A program made the position numbers and the translations under genes. The notes beneath the pieces were generated by a model that saw only the letters and a list, made by a program, of their open reading frames with translations, did no database searches and had not been told where the DNA came from. Positions 43,357-53,476 of a stretch of 64,000 bases of DNA are shown here, one piece after another (the stretch's first letter is position 1; each line of letters opens with the position of its first letter). Origin of the DNA: Shewanella atlantica. GTDB taxonomy: Bacteria; Pseudomonadota; Gammaproteobacteria; Enterobacterales; Shewanellaceae. Location of the stretch: assembly GCF_003966265.1 (NCBI RefSeq), contig NZ_RXNV01000010.1:1-64000 (forward strand), in the 5' to 3' direction.

Positions 43357-43377
43357 ACCAAAGCGAAACCATCTATG

Positions 43378-43413
43378 CAGCCCGACTCTTATCTTCCAGG
43401 CGGGCTGTTATTT
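43378..43413 (+). terminator. Terminator of slmA
   Basis: Stem CAGCCCG / CGGGCTG (arms 43378-43384 and 43401-43407) followed by TTATTT on the plus strand, 20 bases after the slmA stop. The loop is long (16 bases), so strength is uncertain. Confidence 0.55.
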
Positions 43414-43445
43414 CCCCATCAGTAGAAGTACCGCACCGATTATAG

Positions 43446-43507
43446 GTAGTGAGTTCTAACAGAAGCCGACTGAACACTTCGAACAACAACGGGTCTTCAC
43501 CCTACAG
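43446..43507 (+). pseudogene. Degraded duplicate of the slmA 3' end
   Basis: This stretch matches the slmA coding region from about 43277 (GTAGTGAGTT, then GAACACTTCGAACA and GGGTCTTCA) with scattered substitutions and one inserted base, roughly four of five bases identical by eye. It lies between slmA and the inserted S9 peptidase gene. It looks like a scar of a duplication or of a chromosomal insertion that copied the end of slmA. It encodes no product. Confidence 0.75.
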
Positions 43508-43610
43508 CCCCCCCCTTCACCATCCTATTGATATGCCATTGCTTTTGCTTTACCCTCCTACTGATACAAAAATACACAAATTAATCACGATATTCTTACA
43601 AGGAAGTTGT

Positions 43611-45575
43611 ATGAAACTAATTAAGTTTTTTAGTTTTGCTTGCCTCTCTATTCTCAGCTATAACGCTGTGGCAAAAATAGAAAATCCAGCCGAAGTATTC
43701 AGCCGTTCGGCCGAGTTCAGTAACGTAAAAATCTCCCCCGGCGGAGACTATCTCAGTACTATCACCACCAAAGACAGTAAAAAGGTGCTGATCATTTTAG
43801 ATGCCAAAACCAGAAAGCCGCTTCATTCAGTCTACTTCTCTACTAACGCTCAGGTTGGCGACTATCAATGGGTTAACGATGAGAGAGTTGTACTTCAAAA
43901 AGTGTACTTGAAGGGCTGGCAAGATCATCCGCTCTATTACGGCGAGCTGATGGCCGTTAATGCCGACGGTTCTAAACCGGAATATCTATTTGGTTACAAT
44001 CAACAAGGACAACAGACAGGCAGCCGAATTAAGAAAAACACCCCAATTCGTGCAACGGCCTATATCCTTGATCCCATGCCCGAGAACAAACGCTACATGC
44101 TGGTAAAGGCTTTACCTTGGGGGTCTGGGGGTAGCAATACGGCTGAAAATTTACAACAAGTTTATCGTGTCGATGTTTATAAAGGAAAACGCAAGAAGCT
44201 CGCCACGGCTCCAATCTCGTATGCCAACTTCTTAACCGATGATGAAGGAGAGGTAAGGTTTGTCAGCGGCACCAGAGATTACATCAGCTCACGCCTTTTC
44301 TATCGAAAAGACCACCTTTGGGTCGATACAGAAAAGCTGCAGTTAAACCTGGAGCAGATGAGACCGATTGCATTCGGCGATGATAAAGATAGCGTCTATG
44401 TGGTAGGCAGTGAACCCGGGAAAAATAAAGGTATATACCTGATCAACATCAAAACGGGTACTAAAAAACTGATAAGCCGTGATGATGTGGTCGATCCCTA
44501 CAACGTCTGGATCAATCAAAACAATAAAAAGCTTTACGCAGTAGAGTTTGAAAATGGGTATCCCAGCTACGAATTTGTGGATAAAAAAGATGCTCGGGCC
44601 AAACTGATAAAACAGTTACTGGCATCTTTACCAGGACATCAGATCCATCTGGTTAGTGAGACCACTGATTCCAGTCAATTTATTATCAAAGCATTTAATG
44701 ATCGCAATCCCGGGGATTACTATCTTTTCAATAACGAGACCATGAAACTTGAGTACCTGGTTTCTCAAAAAAACTGGTTAGATCCGGAGTTGATGGCCGA
44801 GGTAAAACCTATCAGCTTCACCAGCCGAGACGGTAAAACAATCCATGGTTATCTCACCCTGCCAAACAACCTGGAAGCAAAGAACTTACCCTTAGTGGTC
44901 AATCCCCATGGCGGACCACACGGCCCCAGAGACTGGTGGGGCTTCGATCCTCAAAACCAGCTTATTGCCAGCCAAGGCGCCGCAGTATTACAGATTAACT
45001 TTCGTGGTTCTGGCGGATATGGGAAAAACTTTGAACACTTAGGTCATCAGAAATGGGGCACCGATATTCAATATGACATCATCGACGGGACTAAATACGT
45101 CATCGAACAGGGATTGGTAGACAAAGACCGCATCTGTATTGCCGGGGGCAGTTTCGGCGGATATTCAGCATTGATGGCACCAACACTTGCACCCGACATG
45201 TTTAAATGCGCTATCGGATTTGCCGGTGTCTACGATCTGCCATTGATGTTCAAAGAGGGAGACGTACAGAGCCGTCGAGCAGGTGGGCGCTACTTAGAGC
45301 AGGTCTTAGGAGAAGACACTAAGGTGTTGAAATCTATGTCACCGACTCATAACGTCGACAAGCTCAAGACCAAGATTTTACTGGTTCATGGTGGTGATGA
45401 TGAACGTGCACCTATCGAGCAGTTTGAGGCTCTGGAAGATGCCCTGAATGAGCGTAACTATCCTTACCAAAAACTCGTGATGGATGACGAGGGTCATGGT
45501 TTCTACAACGACGAGCATCAGGCAAAGTATTATGGTGAGATGTTGAGCTTCCTGAAAGAAAACCTCAAACTATAA
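43611..45575 (+). CDS. Exported prolyl-oligopeptidase (S9) family peptidase
   Basis: A 654-residue secreted peptidase of the S9 (dipeptidyl/acylaminoacyl) family. It has a signal peptide (1-20, ending YNAVAK), a beta-propeller domain (about 30-400) and a C-terminal alpha/beta-hydrolase domain. The catalytic triad is visible: Ser in GGSFGGYSALM, Asp in VHGGDDERAPIEQF and His in DDEGHGFY. It probably hydrolyses peptides in the periplasm or outside the cell. The ATG at 43611 was chosen because it gives the signal peptide and has an AAGGAAG ribosome site. A longer open frame from 43449 overlaps the slmA remnant and is not supported. A good terminator follows. Confidence 0.92.
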   Translation: MKLIKFFSFACLSILSYNAVAKIENPAEVFSRSAEFSNVKISPGGDYLSTITTKDSKKVLIILDAKTRKPLHSVYFSTNAQVGDYQWVNDERVVLQKVYLKGWQDHPLYYGELMAVNADGSKPEYLFGYNQQGQQTGSRIKKNTPIRATAYILDPMPENKRYMLVKALPWGSGGSNTAENLQQVYRVDVYKGKRKKLATAPISYANFLTDDEGEVRFVSGTRDYISSRLFYRKDHLWVDTEKLQLNLEQMRPIAFGDDKDSVYVVGSEPGKNKGIYLINIKTGTKKLISRDDVVDPYNVWINQNNKKLYAVEFENGYPSYEFVDKKDARAKLIKQLLASLPGHQIHLVSETTDSSQFIIKAFNDRNPGDYYLFNNETMKLEYLVSQKNWLDPELMAEVKPISFTSRDGKTIHGYLTLPNNLEAKNLPLVVNPHGGPHGPRDWWGFDPQNQLIASQGAAVLQINFRGSGGYGKNFEHLGHQKWGTDIQYDIIDGTKYVIEQGLVDKDRICIAGGSFGGYSALMAPTLAPDMFKCAIGFAGVYDLPLMFKEGDVQSRRAGGRYLEQVLGEDTKVLKSMSPTHNVDKLKTKILLVHGGDDERAPIEQFEALEDALNERNYPYQKLVMDDEGHGFYNDEHQAKYYGEMLSFLKENLKL

Positions 45576-45594
45576 TCAGCTTTTGCTGACCAAA

Positions 45595-45620
45595 AGCCGA
45601 TAGTCTCTATCGGCTTTTTT
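45595..45620 (+). terminator. Terminator of the S9 peptidase gene
   Basis: Stem AGCCGATAG / CTATCGGCT with a TCT loop, followed by a T run, about 20 bases after the stop codon. Confidence 0.9.
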
Positions 45621-45812
45621 GTTATCTTAACCCTGATTTCTGGTATATATTTACAGCAAATCGCGGTATCCTCCCGCCCTCTCTTAATTCAAGCAGCGAG
45701 CCGAAAGTTGACTCTGGCGCCGATTAAGCGAAGACTGATACCCAGCAAGTCCAGCGTTTGTTGCGACAAAAGATACAGAATAAAACCACTACCCACCATA
45801 GTGGAGGAACTT

Positions 45813-46472
45813 ATGACATCAAAAGAAGCCGTTCTCAGTGAATCCGCACTGCTTGTGCAAAGTGCATTATTAGCACGTGGACTTGAAACTCCTATGCTCC
45901 CCAGTGAGCTCAGCGCAGATGAGCGTAAAGACCAGATTGAACAACATATGCGTGCAATCTTAAATTTGATGTCGCTGGATTTAACCGATGACAGCCTGGC
46001 CGATACGCCGCGCCGCATCGCCAAAATGTATGTCGATGAAATTTTCTCAGGATTAGATTACCGGAACTTCCCCAAGATCACCGTTATCGAAAATAAGATG
46101 GGCTTCGATGAGATGATCAAGGTTAACGATATCAGCCTGACAAGTACCTGCGAACACCATCTGGTCACCATAGACGGATTAGCCAGAGTGGCTTATCTGC
46201 CGAGAAAAAACATCATAGGTCTGTCTAAGATCAATCGTATCGTTCAGTTCTTCGCTCAGCGCCCTCAGGTGCAGGAGCGACTCACACAGCAAGTTCTGGT
46301 AGCACTGCAGACCCTGCTGGAAACCAAAGATGTCGCAGTAAAAATGGATGCCGTACATTATTGTGTTAAATCCCGTGGTGTCATGGACTCCACCAGCTCA
46401 ACGACAACCACGGCACTGGGCGGCATTTTCAAATCAAACCCGGCCACACGAGCCGAATTCTTAAGTAATTAG
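45813..46472 (+). CDS. folE: GTP cyclohydrolase I
   Basis: FolE converts GTP to 7,8-dihydroneopterin triphosphate, the first step of folate synthesis, and is a toroidal homodecamer. The product is 219 residues. Motifs are [20 protein letters not shown], the zinc/active-site [12 protein letters not shown], and [13 protein letters not shown]. The ATG at 45813 follows the ribosome site GGAGGAAC. A longer frame from 45708 is unlikely. It converges with pyrE. Confidence 0.97.
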   Translation: MTSKEAVLSESALLVQSALLARGLETPMLPSELSADERKDQIEQHMRAILNLMSLDLTDDSLADTPRRIAKMYVDEIFSGLDYRNFPKITVIENKMGFDEMIKVNDISLTSTCEHHLVTIDGLARVAYLPRKNIIGLSKINRIVQFFAQRPQVQERLTQQVLVALQTLLETKDVAVKMDAVHYCVKSRGVMDSTSSTTTTALGGIFKSNPATRAEFLSN

Positions 46473-46522
46473 AAGTAAGTAATTAAAGGTGAGTATCAGG
46501 CTACGAGTTAAGACATTCCCCA

Positions 46523-46546
46523 TGTAGGAGCGGCTTTAGCCGCGAA
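46523..46546. repeat. REP-like palindromic repeat
   Basis: The sequence TGTAGGAGCGGCTTTAGCCGCGA contains the imperfect palindrome GCGGCTTTAGCCGC. This type of short intergenic repeat is common in gammaproteobacterial genomes and is associated with RAYT transposases. Only one copy was found in the window. Confidence 0.65.
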
Positions 46547-46592
46547 CCTTTAATGGCTTCGAGTTTCATAAGATGCTACTCCAGAAAACAAA

Positions 46593-46619
46593 AAACGCTG
46601 CGTCATAAACGCAGCGTTT
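46593..46619. terminator. Bidirectional terminator between folE and pyrE
   Basis: Perfect 11-bp stem AAACGCTGCGT / ACGCAGCGTTT with a 5-base loop. A-rich and T-rich flanks suit both folE (plus) and pyrE (minus). Confidence 0.85.
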
Positions 46620-46714
46620 GTATTTTGCTTATACTCTAAGCCAGCTTGCTGGCGTCCTCTAAGTGAGCCCGCGAACTCTCCCGGAACCTAAGCTCTAGAA
46701 ACTCAAAACTTTTA

Positions 46715-47356
46715 TTAAATCCCGTACTGATCGCGGTAAGCACTCACCGACTCAAGCTGCGCTTCCATTCCAGGCTTTTCAGAAAGATAGTTAATCAAAT
46801 CACCCAATTTGATGATAGAAACAATTTCACAGCCAAAGTCGCGCTCGACTTCCTGGATAGCTGAAAGCTCGCCCTTACCCTTCTCCTGGCGGTCCAGTGC
46901 GATCAACACACCAGCCAGCTCAGCCTTATGGGCTTCGATGATCTCCATAGACTCACGAATCGCAGTACCGGCAGTGATCACATCATCCACCAACATAACT
47001 CGACCTTTAAGCTCACTACCCACTAAACTACCGCCTTCGCCGTGATCTTTCTTCTCTTTACGGTTAAAGCAGTAAGGGATATCAATATCATGGTGCTCAC
47101 ATAAAGCAACAGCCGTGGTTGTCGCAATCGGGATCCCTTTGTACGCAGGTCCAAACAGAAGATCGTGCTCAATACCTGAATCGACTAACGCAGCGGCATA
47201 GAAACGCCCGAGACGAGCCAAGTCACGACCAGTGTTAAACAGGCCTGCATTGAAGAAGTAAGGACTCGTACGGCCAGATTTAAGCGTAAACTCACCAAAT
47301 CTCAGTACCTGACGCTCTAATGCAAATTCAATAAACTCACGCTGATAGGCTTTCAC
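46715..47356 (-). CDS. pyrE: Orotate phosphoribosyltransferase
   Basis: PyrE joins orotate with PRPP to give OMP in pyrimidine synthesis. The product is 213 residues and dimeric. The PRPP-binding signature [17 protein letters not shown] and the flexible-loop region [12 protein letters not shown] are visible. It follows rph, separated by a hairpin with the features of the E. coli pyrE attenuator. Confidence 0.98.
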   Translation of the reverse strand: MKAYQREFIEFALERQVLRFGEFTLKSGRTSPYFFNAGLFNTGRDLARLGRFYAAALVDSGIEHDLLFGPAYKGIPIATTTAVALCEHHDIDIPYCFNRKEKKDHGEGGSLVGSELKGRVMLVDDVITAGTAIRESMEIIEAHKAELAGVLIALDRQEKGKGELSAIQEVERDFGCEIVSIIKLGDLINYLSEKPGMEAQLESVSAYRDQYGI

Positions 47357-47423
47357 AATCTCTCCTTAAAATTTGTAGGCAGGTCTTCTTAAAATGTTTA
47401 TTTTTGTGCTTATCTTTTACTTA

Positions 47424-47447
47424 CAAAAAGGACCCCGTAGGGCCCTT
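47424..47447 (-). terminator. pyrE attenuator
   Basis: On the minus strand AAGGGCCC-TACG-GGGTCCTT forms an 8-bp stem closed by a stable UACG tetraloop, followed by TTTTTG. It starts about 18 bases after the rph stop codon. In E. coli the same gene pair is controlled by UTP-sensitive transcription-translation coupling at such an attenuator. I infer the same here. No leader peptide other than the end of rph is needed. Confidence 0.8.
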
Positions 47448-47465
47448 AATATTTATTTTTTAAAA

Positions 47466-48179
47466 TCAGCTCAGTGCCGCTTTCTGTATATCGACAATTT
47501 CACGAATACCGTGCTTAGCCAACTCCAGCAAACTCAGTAGCTCTTCATGGCTGAATGGTTCGCCTTCTGCAGTGCCCTGGATCTCGATCATCTTACCGGT
47601 TTCAGTCATCACGACATTCATATCGGTCTCTGCTTCGCTGTCTTCGATATACTCTAAATCGCAGATTGGCTCACCCTTGTAGATGCCGACGCTGACAGCG
47701 GCGATAAGGAACTTAAGTGGATTGGTTTTCAAAATACCTTTTCCACGAGCCCAGTTAAGTGAATCAACTAATGCAACACATGCACCAGTGATAGCAGCGG
47801 TACGTGTACCACCATCGGCCTGAATCACATCACAATCGATAACGATGGTGTTTTCCCCTAAAGCCTTCATATCAACGGCAGCGCGCAGTGAGCGACCGAT
47901 AAGGCGCTGGATCTCTTGAGTTCGACCAGATTGTTTGCCACGAGCAGCTTCACGGTTCATACGGCTGTGAGTCGAACGAGGTAACATGCCATATTCAGCT
48001 GTAACCCAACCTTGACCTTTTCCCTTAAGAAAACGTGGAACTCCCTCTTCGAAGCTGGCAGTACAAAGTACTTTAGTGTCACCAAACTCAACCAAAACAG
48101 AGCCTTCAGCATGAGCTGTAAACTGACGAGTAATTGTCACTGGACGTGATTGAGCTGGCGTTCTGTCGCTAGGGCGCAT
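47466..48179 (-). CDS. rph: Ribonuclease PH
   Basis: RNase PH is a phosphorolytic 3'-5' exoribonuclease that trims tRNA precursors. The 237-residue length is full, unlike the frameshifted rph of some E. coli K-12 strains. Motifs are [16 protein letters not shown], the [13 protein letters not shown] region and [18 protein letters not shown]. It is the first gene of the rph-pyrE operon and diverges from yicC. Confidence 0.98.
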   Translation of the reverse strand: MRPSDRTPAQSRPVTITRQFTAHAEGSVLVEFGDTKVLCTASFEEGVPRFLKGKGQGWVTAEYGMLPRSTHSRMNREAARGKQSGRTQEIQRLIGRSLRAAVDMKALGENTIVIDCDVIQADGGTRTAAITGACVALVDSLNWARGKGILKTNPLKFLIAAVSVGIYKGEPICDLEYIEDSEAETDMNVVMTETGKMIEIQGTAEGEPFSHEELLSLLELAKHGIREIVDIQKAALS

Positions 48180-48358
48180 AGGAAATTCCTGTATTCATAA
48201 ATCTATAGGCGAATTTGGGTGCATATTATAGGGGCTTGTCGCGTTTGACGCCACGTTATTCGAACTCTTGGAGTAAAGCCGGGCGAGATTGCTTTGACCC
48301 ACAACACAACCCGTCTATAATCCCAGATCACTTTCACGGTTAAACAATTGGAAAAACC

Positions 48359-49222
48359 ATGATCCAAAGTATGACAGCCTATGCTCGTATCGAGCACAAA
48401 GCCGAGTGGGGAACAGCCTCTTGGGAAATTCGTTCCGTCAATCAGCGCTATCTGGAAACCTACCTGCGCCTACCTGAACACTTTCGCAATCTGGAGCCAG
48501 TGCTAAGAGACCGTCTGCGTAAACGTTTAAACCGTGGCAAGATTGAAGTTAACCTAAGATATGACCTCGCCGACAACAGCAGTAATGAACTGCAGATCAA
48601 CCAAGATCTAGCCAAGCAGCTGATTAATGCCGCTAACTGGGTAAAAGAGGAAGCCGGTCAGGGTGAACTGAATCTGGTCGATATCTTAAAGTGGCCGGGC
48701 GTCATGTCAGGCTCAGAGCAAGATATGGATGCATTAGGCAAAGAGCTGCTGGTCGCTTTCGATTCTGCCATCGACCAATTCATCGAAGCCCGTGGTCGTG
48801 AAGGCGATGCCATCAAGACCATGCTCCAAACACGCCTGGATGCCATCGTTGAGCAGGTCACCATCGTTCGCGAACATATGCCTACCGTTATGCAGTGGCA
48901 ACGTGACAAGCTGACTAATCGTCTCAACGAGATCACCGGTGAGCTGGATCCGGCTCGTATGGAGCAGGAGATGGTTATTCTTGCCCAAAAGATGGACGTT
49001 GCCGAAGAGATGGACCGACTCGATGCCCACGTAGCAGAAACCCAACGCATCCTTAAGAAAGGTGGTGCACAAGGCCGCCGCTTAGACTTTATGATGCAAG
49101 AGTTTAACCGCGAGTCTAACACCTTAGCGTCCAAATCTATCAGCGCTGAAGTCACTGCCGCAGCGGTAGAGCTTAAGGTATTAATCGAGCAGATGCGTGA
49201 ACAGATCCAGAATGTAGAGTAA
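48359..49222 (+). CDS. yicC: YicC-family endoribonuclease
   Basis: A 287-residue protein of the YicC/YloC family: an N-terminal YicC domain (about 1-160, MIQSMTAYARIEHKAEWGTA, SVNQRYLETYLRLPE) and a C-terminal DUF1732 domain (about 200-287, RRLDFMMQEFNRESNTLASK). E. coli YicC takes part in the decay of the small RNA RyhB and has been described as an endoribonuclease. It diverges from rph, as in E. coli. Confidence 0.96.
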   Translation: MIQSMTAYARIEHKAEWGTASWEIRSVNQRYLETYLRLPEHFRNLEPVLRDRLRKRLNRGKIEVNLRYDLADNSSNELQINQDLAKQLINAANWVKEEAGQGELNLVDILKWPGVMSGSEQDMDALGKELLVAFDSAIDQFIEARGREGDAIKTMLQTRLDAIVEQVTIVREHMPTVMQWQRDKLTNRLNEITGELDPARMEQEMVILAQKMDVAEEMDRLDAHVAETQRILKKGGAQGRRLDFMMQEFNRESNTLASKSISAEVTAAAVELKVLIEQMREQIQNVE

Positions 49223-49251
49223 TCTTTTCACCGCTAAGCCGATTTAAAAAC

Positions 49252-49279
49252 ACAAAGCCTCGATCTATCGAGGCTTTGT
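49252..49279. terminator. Bidirectional terminator between yicC and adk
   Basis: Perfect 13-bp stem ACAAAGCCTCGAT / ATCGAGGCTTTGT with a very short loop, followed by TTTTATC on the plus side. It lies 30 bases after yicC and about 30 before the adk stop on the other strand. Confidence 0.85.
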
Positions 49280-49309
49280 TTTATCTACCGGGTAGAGCAG
49301 CCAACGTTA

Positions 49310-50197
<888 letters not shown>

Positions 50198-50208
50198 TTA
50201 GCTGCCGT

Positions 50209-51234
50209 TTAGTCAGCCAATGCTTTCTTAATCGCCGGCATCATCTGTCTCTTGCGGGATAGGGTGTCTTCCAGTACAAAAATGCCCTGGCTGTTTTGCT
50301 TCACCCCATAGGCTTTATTGGCTGTCTTAGTCTCTTTATCGCTGTTGGTGAGTACATAGGCAGTCTTTTTCTGCATATCTACGATGGCGAAGAAGATCTG
50401 TTCCCGCTTCTGATTCTTACGGGCTTTTGCCATAGCATTGCGTAGCTCATCCACGCGGCCAAGTAGCTCGCTTGAGTCCAGAACCTCTGCCACACCAAAA
50501 CCAATATCTTTACCATTGACTGTGTAGTTTTTATAGTCTCCCACGACTATGTCATATGCGCTGACATCCGACAGGTCGGATTTAGCCTTAAACATGCCTT
50601 GAGCAAACTCATCGGAGTTAAGGTTGGCTTTTGCCGAAAGTGTCTTAACCAACTCTCTATCACGCTGGGTTGTGGTCACCGATTTCAGGTTTAGCGTGTC
50701 CGACAAGATACCCGCAAGTAGAAGACCCGCCATGGTTTTTGAAATGGTTTTGCCATGGTCTAATGCATCATCGGCAATAATGGTTGCTGCCGATCCCCAA
50801 GGCTTAATGACAATACTGATAGGTGCCGATAATGAAATTGGATTATCTCTCAATGCATGGTGGTCGATCACAGCCTGAATATTATTTTGATCCACGCCTT
50901 TCATCAGCTGCGTCGTTTGGTTGAAATCTACCAAAGCCACCTTGGCATTTTCCAGATTTCTGGCCAATGGAGGTGTTTTTACATTTAGCTTATCCAATAC
51001 GAACTGAGTCTCTTTATTGAGCTTGCCAGTGCTGCGCGCCTGTCCGCCGTAAAACTCTGCAGCCGCTATGGCAGAAACAGTAGTATCGGTATCAGGAGTC
51101 GTGTGGCCAAACCAAAGCGTATCGGATGAGATAGGCTGGGCATTGAGTGAAAGGTCGAGATCCGCGCTCTGACAGGGTAATGCCACAGCCGCAGTTAATG
51201 ATAAAGCAACAAGTGTCAAACGATGAAAAGTCAT
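50209..51234 (-). CDS. ppaC: Exported family II (DHH) inorganic pyrophosphatase
   Basis: A 341-residue manganese-dependent family II pyrophosphatase (DHH/DHHA2 fold) with a predicted Sec signal peptide (1-24, LTLVALSLTAAVALPCQSA). Motif I is GHTTPDTD (His44, Asp48, Asp50), the DHH motif is IDHH (124-126), SDT occurs at 178-180 and the substrate-binding SRKRQMMP is near the C-terminus. Motif II reads VDFNQ rather than the usual VDHNE, so the His is replaced by Phe. Family II pyrophosphatases are usually cytoplasmic, so a periplasmic enzyme hydrolysing PPi is the inference here. It lies in the phosphate cluster downstream of the 608-residue exported protein and upstream of adk. Confidence 0.9.
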   Translation of the reverse strand: MTFHRLTLVALSLTAAVALPCQSADLDLSLNAQPISSDTLWFGHTTPDTDTTVSAIAAAEFYGGQARSTGKLNKETQFVLDKLNVKTPPLARNLENAKVALVDFNQTTQLMKGVDQNNIQAVIDHHALRDNPISLSAPISIVIKPWGSAATIIADDALDHGKTISKTMAGLLLAGILSDTLNLKSVTTTQRDRELVKTLSAKANLNSDEFAQGMFKAKSDLSDVSAYDIVVGDYKNYTVNGKDIGFGVAEVLDSSELLGRVDELRNAMAKARKNQKREQIFFAIVDMQKKTAYVLTNSDKETKTANKAYGVKQNSQGIFVLEDTLSRKRQMMPAIKKALAD

Positions 51235-51362
51235 GATACTTCCCCGTAATTAATTATTATCTACTTGAGGCCCGGTTGAAACTGTTGAGCCCAACCGGAC
51301 TAGAGGTATTTGGTTTCGAGGGAAGTGTAAAACACCTTCCCCCATCTGGTATTACACATCAA

Positions 51363-53189
51363 TTATTCGGCGACACCTGACCAGTAGTAATGCTGGTTGC
51401 TGCGAGCCTTAATATCCATATTCTTCTTGATGATAGGCTTCAAATAGTCTCTTGCTGTATCACCCAGTAACTCATAGCCTTTCAGTGCATTTCCACCATC
51501 TAACTTAGCGGCAAGTTTTGCCCGGCTTTTAGGGTTATCCAGAGAAGACCCTGCAGCCACGGCGACCAGGAGCTTACCTTGAGCACCTATCACTTTCGCT
51601 GAGGCTTGCTTCATATTGCTCTTACCGCCTAACACGACAACCGGAAGAGGCTTATCATTCAGGGCCGTTTGATACACCTCACCCTGAACACCTTTCTGAC
51701 CTGCGATGATCTGCTTGGCACCGTTAGTCTTCACATTGATGCTGCCATCCAAATTACGAGTCTTGATCCCGTCGATAGCGGCAATCTTAATCTCTGGCGC
51801 GACTTCAGGAAGCTTAGGGATTTTCTTGGCATCGAAGCGCTTACTGACAGCGAAGGCGATCTCTGTCTTAGATTGAGACTGATCTTTAGCCAATAGTTCT
51901 GCCTGCTTCAACTTACCGTAAAGCCAGGTGTTTAGCTTATTAAGCTCTTCACGGTTCTTGGTTTTACCTTCGAAGCCAATCTCCAGCAATAGCGGTTCGC
52001 TGTACTTACCTTCTTTACCAAACTTTCCGGGCTCGATAATCTTTTTCCAGATCTGAATTTCAATTTCATGTCCGGCAAAGGGGCCGGTATTGAGCCAACC
52101 TTTGTACTTAGATTGACGCATGACATCTGTCTTTAACACCTTGTCAGCACCATAACGCATCAGTGGCGTCATCTGCTTATATGCACGCCTATCTGCAAAC
52201 ATCAGGTATTCGAAAATTTCCTCAGAATTAGCGTTATAGAAGTCAAAGTTCAAGAAGTTAAAACCGACATCGGTTGCAAGGCTGTATAGATAGCCACCGA
52301 TAGAGACATCCACCTCTCCTTCGCCATTAATCATAGGTCTCAAGTCGGCAACATCCGATGAGCGAAGCTTGTGGGTAAATTTTGATTTACGCGGCTTACT
52401 GACATCCAAACGAACGCGGAAAATTTCATCCTGACTCTTCAGGAATCGGTCTTGGGTATCCATATAGAAACCCTCTTTGAACTTGACCTTGGCACGCCAG
52501 TCGATAAAGGGAGTCTTCTCAACGAATGCCTTACCCAGCTTCTTACCTTCCGCATCCCAGAAATAGTCATCATCGATCATGTAGTGCCACTCGATATCTT
52601 TCATCACCTTTAACGAGATAGGTTTAGCCGGGCCATAATCTTTTAAATATTCATAATCTAATTCGGCAATTTGTGGTGCGATAGCGATCAGCAGGTCACC
52701 TGCATTATGCATTGCTTCTTCGGTGCGACCTGGACGGCGCTTGTTGTAACGGCCAGATTTGTTATTCATTATCCATTGACCATTTTCCATCTCCAACTCA
52801 CCACCAATACGAGCCTTACTTCCACCAATTAAAGCGGTATGTCCGTACTTCTCTTTGTATCCCCATTTTTTAGGCTTACCATCCTCGATTCTCATCATGC
52901 CCTCTTTGTACTTCCTTCCCCAGGGGGACGTCACCTCTGGGGCAATAACAAAGTTGCCATCCTTGTCGATAACCCAAACGTACCCTTCCCCTTCGTCCAG
53001 GATGATAGGATTGTCAGCATTACCGACCTGCAAGTAGGGATTCAATGCGATCTGATGATGGTTATTTACTTCGTAAGCCTTAATGTAGGCTGGCGGCATG
53101 ATAGGACCATAAAGTGCATCCAAACTACTTGAAGCGATAGCGCTAAAGGCAAACGGTAAAACAGATAGTGCGAGTAGGTGTGATCTCAT
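51363..53189 (-). CDS. Large exported protein with a CYTH/tunnel-like core
   Basis: A 608-residue protein not recognised as a named family. It has a signal peptide (1-20), an N-terminal region (about 40-190, including IGGELEMENGQW and NNKSGRYN), a central part (about 195-450) and a C-terminal domain (about 460-600). The central part contains YMDTQDRF (242-249), IFRVRLDVSKPRKSKFTHKL (256-275), HEIEIQIW (374-381) and LEIGFEGKT (402-410). These segments recur in order in the 274-residue protein at 56100-56924, and the pattern resembles CYTH/triphosphate-tunnel enzymes. It may bind or hydrolyse polyphosphate in the periplasm. That is inference. The ATG follows a good ribosome-type region. Confidence 0.75.
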   Translation of the reverse strand: MRSHLLALSVLPFAFSAIASSSLDALYGPIMPPAYIKAYEVNNHHQIALNPYLQVGNADNPIILDEGEGYVWVIDKDGNFVIAPEVTSPWGRKYKEGMMRIEDGKPKKWGYKEKYGHTALIGGSKARIGGELEMENGQWIMNNKSGRYNKRRPGRTEEAMHNAGDLLIAIAPQIAELDYEYLKDYGPAKPISLKVMKDIEWHYMIDDDYFWDAEGKKLGKAFVEKTPFIDWRAKVKFKEGFYMDTQDRFLKSQDEIFRVRLDVSKPRKSKFTHKLRSSDVADLRPMINGEGEVDVSIGGYLYSLATDVGFNFLNFDFYNANSEEIFEYLMFADRRAYKQMTPLMRYGADKVLKTDVMRQSKYKGWLNTGPFAGHEIEIQIWKKIIEPGKFGKEGKYSEPLLLEIGFEGKTKNREELNKLNTWLYGKLKQAELLAKDQSQSKTEIAFAVSKRFDAKKIPKLPEVAPEIKIAAIDGIKTRNLDGSINVKTNGAKQIIAGQKGVQGEVYQTALNDKPLPVVVLGGKSNMKQASAKVIGAQGKLLVAVAAGSSLDNPKSRAKLAAKLDGGNALKGYELLGDTARDYLKPIIKKNMDIKARSNQHYYWSGVAE

Positions 53190-53460
53190 AGCTCATTTCC
53201 TTGAACGTTAGTTAAAGTCGATAATAAAAGTCGATGATAAAACGTTAACTTCTCCGGTGAACGCCAGCTCTGCGACAGTTGTTGTCGCTGCTTTATGGAA
53301 GCCTAATGAGAGCATTTACTCGGTGCATGATGTTATTGTGATTACACACCTTATATCTCATCGTCTTCCTACCTAAAGACATTCACTTCTGTGGCCAATT
53401 GAACCTGTTTTGGTTCTTATTTAACCGTGTGAATAGAATATACCCAACAGGAATCAAAAC

Positions 53461-53476
53461 AGTGACCAAGGTCAAA
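53461..53476. promoter_or_regulatory. CRP-like palindrome upstream of the 608-residue gene
   Basis: AGTGACCAAGGTCAAA agrees with about 10 of 16 positions of the CRP consensus TGTGATCTAGATCACA. It is about 270 bases upstream of the gene start, which is rather far. Related sites occur upstream of other transcription units of the phosphate cluster. Confidence 0.4.

Noticed and set aside
43449-43610. Upstream extension of the S9 peptidase frame
   Set aside because: It runs through the degraded slmA copy and has no signal peptide at its start; the ATG at 43611 has one.
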